64,000 nt of DNA from Sarocladium kiliense (lineage: Eukaryota; Ascomycota; Sordariomycetes; Hypocreales; Sarocladiaceae). Numbering within the stretch: position 1 is the first letter of the stretch; every line of letters begins with the position of its first letter. A program made the position numbers and the translations under genes. The DNA lies in contig JAUZTG010000003.1 of assembly GCA_030734395.1 (NCBI GenBank), positions 1,203,501-1,267,500 of the forward strand, written 5' to 3'. The notes under the pieces are model-generated. The model had not been told where the DNA came from and ran no database searches. It saw only the letters and a list, made by a program, of their open reading frames with translations. Below, piece after piece: positions 58,368-64,000 of this stretch.

Positions 58368-60174
58368 ATGGCAGCCACTGGAGTCATGGAGCAAAAGCCT
58401 GCCTTACTCGAGGCGAGCTCCTTGCCTTCAACTCGAGACCACATAGCCACGAGTCGATGGCAAGAAACACTTTCTGAGCTCAAATGGACTTTCTTGACCA
58501 AGGATGGCTGGATTGGCGACTATGTAAGTAAACGTCAACACTTCTAATGGAATGAAGATACTAGAAAACGTCTTTGTATATGGAACTGACATTCAGTAAC
58601 AGGATTACCTGTACCTAATCACTCCTAATATATGGCCTCTGAATAGAAGGTATAAGGACTACGAAGCTCCCTTCTATGGTCTGAACGACAGAGTTCCAGT
58701 CTTATTGACTGTACTGCTCGGCCTGCAGCATGCATTGACCATGATCGGCTCTATTGTTTCGCCGCCTCTTGCCATTGCTTCGGGTGCATTCAACTTCGAC
58801 CCAGAAATGACGGCATACCTGATTTCCACAGCATTTATCACAACTGGTATCTCGACAGCGGTGCAAGTGACTCGCTTGCATATCACCAAGACACCATTCT
58901 TCATCGGAACTGGTCTTCTCTCTGTTGTGGGACCCACCTTCGATATTCTCCCTATCGTGTTCAACTACTCGGCCCTCCGATACAAAGCAGGCACGTGTCC
59001 TGTCGAGGAGGATGGAACCCAGGGGCCCTGTCCTGACGCTTGGGGTGCCTGTTTGGGAACGATGCTTTGTTGTGTCTGGATCCAGATAGGCATGGCTTTT
59101 ATCCCACCACGGGTCCTGAACAAACTCTTTCCCAAGCTGATCACCGGAGCACTGTTAACCCTCGTCGGTGTATATCTTGTCGGTAACGGACTACAGAACT
59201 GGGGAGGGAGCGGAAACTGTCACGATGGAACAGGCTACTATGCACTTTGCCCTAATGTCGATGGGCCTCGGCCACTGCCTTGGGGCGATCCCAAGCTCAT
59301 TGGTCTAGGGTTTAGCGTGTTCGTATCGATCATCTTCGTGGAGATAATCGGCGCTCCGCTCATGCGCTCAGCTTCTGTCATTATTGGTCTCGCGGTAGGA
59401 TGTGCAATCTCGGGGGCCACAGGATACTGGTCAACGGAGCAGATCAATCAGGCACCTGACGGGACTTTCCTCTGGATTCACACCTTCAGTTTATCTGTCG
59501 ATGGTGCGCTTGTTCTCCCGATGCTCATCATGTTTGCCTGCCAGGCCGTGAGCTGTATTCCCGACATCCTGGCAACAGCGGAGCTCTCTGACGTAGCAAT
59601 TGAGGGAACCGAGTTCAATAGCCGGATCCAAGGTGGCATCCTATGCGATGGGCTGGGCAGCTTATTCAGCGCTCTCGGAACCGGCCCACCGATGGTCTCG
59701 CAGGCAGGCAACAACGGCGTTATTGTTCTCACTGGATGCGCATCTCGCCGTGCAGGATGGGCTGCTAGTGGATTTCTAGTAGTCATGGGGGTAGCAGCAA
59801 AGTTTGGTGCTGTGTTCGCCTCCATGCCGCCATCAGTGCTTGGTGGTATGCAAGTGTTCCTGTATAGCACTATCGCCATTGCTGGTATTCGCGTACTAGC
59901 CCTCATATCTTGGACCCGCCGCGACCGTTTTATCCTCACAGTCGCCCTTGGCATTGGCTTCATGGACATCTGCCAACCTGATTGGTTTTCGAGCATTTTA
60001 GACTATAGCGGCCCAAACAAGAACTTGGTAGGATTTGAGCAGGGGCTCAACCTGGCCGTGGAGACACCTTTCGTCATAGCCGCTATTGTTGGTGTGCTTT
60101 TGAACACCATTTTACCAAAGGATAAGACGAACCTGCCTCGTGCTGGACTAGCTATGTCCAGAGCACAAGATTAA
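58368..60174 (+). CDS. nucleobase-ascorbate transporter (NAT) with altered substrate site
   Basis: Plasma-membrane nucleobase:H+ symporter of the NAT/UapA family, 575 residues, exons 58368-58523 and 58603-60174. The N-tail ends FLTKDGWIGDYDYLYL, like the UapA motif before TM1, then PVLLTVLLGLQHALTMIGSI with the conserved QH. The NAT signature region reads QAGNNGVIVLTGCASRR. Aligned with UapA (numbering from memory) the substrate residues differ: UapA E356 is S369 and Q408 is G421, with the same spacing of 52. D360 is kept as D373 (IPDILATAELS), and the following Asn and Gly are kept. It is therefore a NAT protein, but probably not a standard xanthine/uric-acid carrier. It is divergent from the amidohydrolase and likely supplies its substrate. 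Confidence 0.92.
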
Positions 60175-60900
60175 AGTAGCTACCGACTATTGTGGACTTA
60201 TAAATAGTAACAAGTATAAGAGCCTTGCACTTTGGCGTCTTCCGCTTCGTATAGAAACTTAATCTGCCACGCCGCTCAGTCATCGGCCATCCTCATCATT
60301 AGTCGGGCAGTCGCGAGGCTAAGCAGTTCGAGCCTATATCGCTGTCACCGTTTTGGCGATTAGTGGTAATCTTTAAGTATTCATTCAAGCCCGGAGGATA
60401 TCCTTCTACGCAAGGCTCTTCTACGACTAATATAGAGTAGACTTGGTATAAATTCTAACATTATAAGTACGCTTTTTTATATCACATTTATATCTAGTAC
60501 AACAGAGGAAGGCCATTCTAGCTACTCACATACTCCCTTTCATCGCTTGCCTATGGTAACGAAGGGAGAGATCTTGAAGTACTAGTTCCTGTAAAGGATA
60601 CAGCTTTTGTCACCCTAGGTCAACCCTAAATTTGCTGTGGGGGGTTACATGACCGAAGAAAGAAAGATGTAACTAGAGACGTAACTAATAGAATAAATTA
60701 TAAAGGGTAATAAATATGAGTTTGTGTAAGTGAGATAGATGAGAGCAATGGGGTTAAATATATTACATTATAGTCTCGGGAACAGAGGCAAAAGATGATC
60801 ATATATAGCTTATATAATAATGTAATTGCGGATGAATAGCTGCGTCACTTGCCAAGAGAAGAAATAAAGATGGGATTGGATACATAAGTCATCGCTATAT
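60175..60900. other. AT-rich junction between unique DNA and rDNA spacer
   Basis: Clearly more A+T-rich than the flanking DNA, with many TATA- and TTAT-type words and no genes. Base composition changes sharply to GC-rich spacer near 60.9 kb. This may be mutated repeat DNA at the edge of the rDNA array. Confidence 0.5.
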
Positions 60901-61172
60901 TGGCCGCTATACAGTGGCCGCTCAGCGGCGTTGCGGAGGAGGATCGGACCACCGAACACCCGCGAGGGTGCGAGGCGGCGCCGGGAGGGAGGTGCAGGGT
61001 AGCCCGGTCTGACTTGGTCGAGGGATACCGATGGATGGATGGGTGGACGGGCGTGCAGGGTGACTGGTTCGAACCTCGATCCTACGAAGGAGTGGATGGT
61101 TCGACGGAAGGTCTGGCCGGTGATGAGGTGCAGGGTAGGTCGATCTGACATGGGCGCTGCGGCGGGCGGCCT

Positions 61173-61258
61173 TGATTTTTGCGGAAAACACTTTCTCGCC
61201 GACGAACCCGAAAATACCAAATCACCTCCAGAATGCCCCCGCAGGGTATATGAGGAGG
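61173..61258. repeat. 86-bp spacer module, copy 1
   Basis: Begins TGATTTTTGCGGAAAACAC and ends GCAGGGTATATGAGGAGG. It is nearly identical, without gaps, to 62515-62600; I count five differences, all transitions. A promoter or terminator element for RNA polymerase I is possible but not shown. Confidence 0.8.
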
Positions 61259-61453
61259 GGTTCCCTCAGGGCACCCTTCAGCGTTCCCAGGGGGGGGCCG
61301 GTCAGGAGGTGCAGGGTAGGTAAATTCCGGTGAGTAGTTAAGGGGCGCGGTGGCCCGGTTGGTAACTGAGTCGAGGGGCCTCGGCGGGCTCAGCGGGTGT
61401 TCAGTGGCGGTCCGGGTGGTCCAGCGGGTGGTCCAGCGGGTGCCGCACCGACC

Positions 61454-61580
61454 TACCCTGCAGTAGTAGTGCAGGGTAAGCTGCTTCCAGGCTACCCTAC
61501 AGTGCGTGTCCAGGGTAGCCTGTTTCTTGGTTACCCTGCGAATGTGGTGTAGGGTAGGCTGATACTGATCCTACCCTGTA
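61454..61580. repeat. tandem 39-bp units carrying 9-7-9 inverted repeats
   Basis: Three units start at 61454, 61493 and 61532, exactly 39 bp apart, each opening with a TACCCT arm, a 7-nt loop and an AGGGTA arm. The first is perfect: TACCCTGCA-GTAGTAG-TGCAGGGTA. A decayed fourth arm (TACCCTGTA) starts at 61572. The later arms carry two weak or mismatched pairs each. Confidence 0.75.
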
Positions 61581-62114
61581 GCGGTCTTCGGTGCGGTGAG
61601 TCGCTGGTAGGCAAGGGCACAGGCCGGGTTCGATGAACGGTTCGACGGTTCAACGGAAGACGGCGGTCCTCAGGGTACCCGTGGTGCGGTCGGCTGCCTG
61701 GCAGCGTGCCTCCAGAGAGCGTGAGGACTGGAGACGGTCCGGGTGCAGGGTAGGGCGTGGCTTCGAACGGCCGTGGCGCACGCAGCGCTCGACTGATGAG
61801 GGAGGGGAGTATGTTGGTGGAACGTTTGAATTTCCCTCTGTTCACTGATACATGTACGGAGCCGTTAGGGTCGCTGGTTCGAGAGGTGGTAATCCACGGC
61901 TCAGAATATCAAAGTTGTGTATCATGAACCATTGCACAACCTACCCATCTTCCGGGGCAGGGAGTCACCACGGGGAACCGTGGCCGCCTGATCACGTACC
62001 ACAGCGGAGAGGCTACCCTAGACTGTCTCCGTGGCCCGGGCTGCACCGGTGGTCCATTCGATGATCCATTCGACCATCCTTCCAACGATCCGTTCCACCG
62101 ACGGATCGATCACC

Positions 62115-62139
62115 CACCCTGCAGTGCCTGTGCAGGGTA
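62115..62139. repeat. 9-7-9 inverted repeat in spacer
   Basis: CACCCTGCA-GTGCCTG-TGCAGGGTA: same design as the tandem set at 61.45 kb, with one terminal mismatch. Confidence 0.7.
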
Positions 62140-62254
62140 GCTAGTTCCCCTGTCGCTTCAGTGGATGCTCCGGCGATTCGTCCCCTGTAGCGGCCCTGTA
62201 GATGCTCCCTACCCTACCCTGCAGCTGGTTCGAAGGTCGGATGCGAGGTCACCC

Positions 62255-62279
62255 TACCCTGAAGTAGTGGTGCAGGGTA
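62255..62279. repeat. 9-7-9 inverted repeat in spacer
   Basis: TACCCTGAA-GTAGTGG-TGCAGGGTA: same design again, one mismatch inside the arm. The loop differs from that of the 61454 copy at one position. Confidence 0.7.
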
Positions 62280-62514
62280 GCCCGCCTCGCCTTGGGCGCC
62301 GGCCACCTGCACGTCGGTGCCTCTGGGGTGCCTCGCCGTAGCGAGCCGTACAGCGCGCCCTGCGGCGCCCCCGTGGGCGGGCGAGAGTGCCCGCCGCAGT
62401 GCGGAGGCCGCGGGTTACCCTGCAGGGCGTTTCCGAAAAATGTGCGAAATGTGCGCACTTTTTGTATGGCCGTGAGTCAAAATCGTGGCACACCCCCCCC
62501 TTCCCCCATACAAA

Positions 62515-62600
62515 TGATTTTTGCGGAAAACATTTTCTCGCCGACGAACCCGAAAATACCAAATCACCTCCAAAACATCCCCGCAGGGTATATGAGGAGG
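62515..62600. repeat. 86-bp spacer module, copy 2
   Basis: Begins TGATTTTTGCGGAAAACAT and ends GCAGGGTATATGAGGAGG, same length as copy 1. It lies about 570 bp before the 18S 5' end, close to where the rRNA promoter would be expected. Confidence 0.8.
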
Positions 62601-62699
62601 TCGGATTCGAAGACCAAGGCGGCGAGTGGGAAAGGCACCCAGGTGCACTGGAACACTCATCAAACCCGCTGAGGCCCCCCGGACGAGCCCGAATCACAG

Positions 62700-63172
62700 T
62701 ACCATATCTGATCGATCAGTGAATGGTTTCCGTCACGATGGGAGTAACAGGCGCCGTAGGCCCCTGCCCGGGAAGACGAACTGCCACCGATCAACCCCCA
62801 CGAAACCGGCTTAAGGCACGGCGTACTGGGGAAGCGCCACCGTGACCTCTGCGTCACGGGGGAGTTGGGCTCTGCGGACCACTGGAACACCTTTGGACCA
62901 ACCGAGCAACAGGGGACAAGCCGCCCGCCAGAGGAACCGAATGGGACCGACGGCGTGCGAGCCCCCCTTCTAGGGCGTTGCGACCTCCGGGTCGCATGCC
63001 CTGTGGGCCACTGAGAGGGAAAACAGAATCCCCCTGGAGACCGCTGCGGATCACTCCGCGTCGGGCCTTCAGGGGAGCGCGAACGCTCCGGCGAACGCAC
63101 GTTACAGCTACACAACGCTTCTCCGTCGCCCTTCGGGGCGCACGGTGGCCAGCTAGTCTGGCAGGCGGTAGT
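62700..63172 (+). other. 5' external transcribed spacer of rDNA (approximate left limit)
   Basis: GC-rich sequence directly upstream of the 18S gene, without the GCAGGGTA repeats of the spacer to its left. The transcription start cannot be fixed from sequence, so the left limit is a guess based on where repeats stop. Confidence 0.5.
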
Positions 63173-64000
63173 TACCTGGTTGATTCTGCCAGTAGTCATA
63201 TGCTTGTCTCAAAGATTAAGCCATGCATGTCTAAGTATAAGCAATTATACAGCGAAACTGCGAATGGCTCATTATATAAGTTATCGTTTATTTGATAGTG
63301 CCTTACTACTTGGATAACCGTGGTAATTCTAGAGCTAATACATGCTAAAAACCCCGACTTCGGAAGGGGTGTATTTATTAGATACAAAACCAATGCCCTT
63401 CGGGGCTCTTTGGTGATTCATGATAACTATACGAATCGCACGGCCTTGCGCCGGCGATGGTTCATTCAAATTTCTTCCCTATCAACTTTCGATGTTTGGG
63501 TATTGGCCAAACATGGTTGCAACGGGTAACGGAGGGTTAGGGCTCGACCCCGGAGAAGGAGCCTGAGAAACGGCTACTACATCCAAGGAAGGCAGCAGGC
63601 GCGCAAATTACCCAATCCCGACTCGGGGAGGTAGTGACAATAAATACTGATACAGGGCCCTTTCGGGCCTTGTAATTGGAATGAGTACAATTTAAATCCC
63701 TTAACGAGGAACAATTGGAGGGCAAGTCTGGTGCCAGCAGCCGCGGTAATTCCAGCTCCAATAGCGTATATTAAAGTTGTTGTGGTTAAAAAGCTCGTAG
63801 TTGAACCTTGGGCCTGGCTGGCCGGTCCGCCTCACCGCGTGCACTGGTCCGGCCGGGCCTTTCCCTCTGTGGAACCCCATACCCTTCACTGGGCGTGGCG
63901 GGGAAACAGGACATTTACTTTGAAAAAATTAGAGTGCTCCAGGCAGGCCTATGCTCGAATACATTAGCATGGAATAATAAAATAGGACGCGCGGTTCTAT
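63173..64000 (+). rRNA. 18S (small subunit) rRNA, 5' part, cut by window end
   Basis: Opens TACCTGGTTGATTCTGCCAG and continues with universal 18S blocks: GCATGTCTAAGTATAAGCAA, GGTAATTCTAGAGCTAATAC, and the 530-loop text GTGCCAGCAGCCGCGGTAAT at about 63731. The first 828 nt are present; the gene runs out of the window. The V4-region sequence (GGGCCTGGCTGGCC, then AGAGTGCTCCAGGCAGGCC) is of the type I know from Sordariomycetes. No intron is seen in this part. Confidence 0.98.

Larger units (their letters stand above)
60901..62700 (+). repeat. rDNA intergenic (non-transcribed) spacer with GCAGGGTA/TACCCTGC repeats
   Basis: GC-rich spacer upstream of the 18S gene, dotted with the octamer GCAGGGTA and its complement TACCCTGC in many copies. 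It contains a duplicated 86-bp module and a set of short inverted repeats, listed separately. Similar short GGGTAG-type repeats are known from spacers of Fusarium. The limits to the left and to the transcribed spacer on the right are approximate. Confidence 0.75.

Noticed and set aside
61060..61085. B-box-like GGTTCGAACC in the rDNA spacer
   Set aside because: No tRNA cloverleaf can be folded around it; it is part of the GC-rich spacer.
61131..62423. Regularly repeated short sequences that might suggest a CRISPR array
   Set aside because: Eukaryotic rDNA spacer; repeats are octamers in both orientations with no uniform spacers.

Overview
The window is nuclear DNA of a filamentous ascomycete. 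Genes have short (about 50-75 nt) GT-AG introns, and many families present are typical of moulds: Zn2Cys6 regulators, MFS and APC transporters, TauD-type dioxygenases and a catalase-peroxidase. The right end runs into ribosomal DNA. The partial 18S rRNA reads TACCTGGTTGATTCTGCC at its 5' end and carries V4-region wording (AGAGTGCTCCAGGCAGGCC) that I associate with Sordariomycetes. That placement is recognition from memory, not a search.

Layout. 0.2-5.4 kb: a Dcg1-like Asp/Glu/hydantoin racemase, a sugar porter and a 14-TM-type drug/toxin efflux MFS. 7.1-12.8 kb: a flavin monooxygenase, an AflR-like Zn2Cys6 regulator and an APC amino-acid permease. Together with the efflux pump these look like a small accessory cluster without a backbone synthase. 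13.7-20.5 kb: an orphan protein, a catalase-peroxidase with a long presequence-like extension, and a TauD-type dioxygenase. After a 2.8-kb gene-free stretch, 23.3-29.5 kb holds a transaldolase-fold aldolase with unusual active-site residues, a bHLH regulator, a gamma-glutamyltranspeptidase-like enzyme and a mitochondrial monothiol glutaredoxin. 30.3-46.0 kb is mostly housekeeping: a coiled-coil orphan, a branched-chain aminotransferase, ethanolamine-phosphate cytidylyltransferase, a secreted histidine phosphatase, a second TauD enzyme, a conserved fungal protein, mitochondrial release factor 1 and a monocarboxylate-type MFS.

47.6-60.2 kb is a compact group with three divergent promoters: MDR oxidoreductase, SDR, Zn2Cys6 regulator, 2OG-Fe(II) dioxygenase, second Zn2Cys6 regulator, amidohydrolase and a nucleobase-ascorbate transporter (NAT). 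The transporter, amidohydrolase and dioxygenase suggest uptake and breakdown of a nucleobase-like heterocycle. The transporter lacks both residues that contact the purine in UapA, so the substrate may not be a usual purine. Two of the divergent promoters share repeated CGGCCG-type sites.

60.2-64.0 kb: an AT-rich junction, then the rDNA intergenic spacer with a family of 9-7-9 inverted repeats and a duplicated 86-bp module, the 5' external transcribed spacer, and the first 828 nt of 18S rRNA. The window therefore appears to hold one edge of an rDNA array.

Gene models were spliced by eye from reading-frame continuity and GT-AG borders. Exon limits are predictions.
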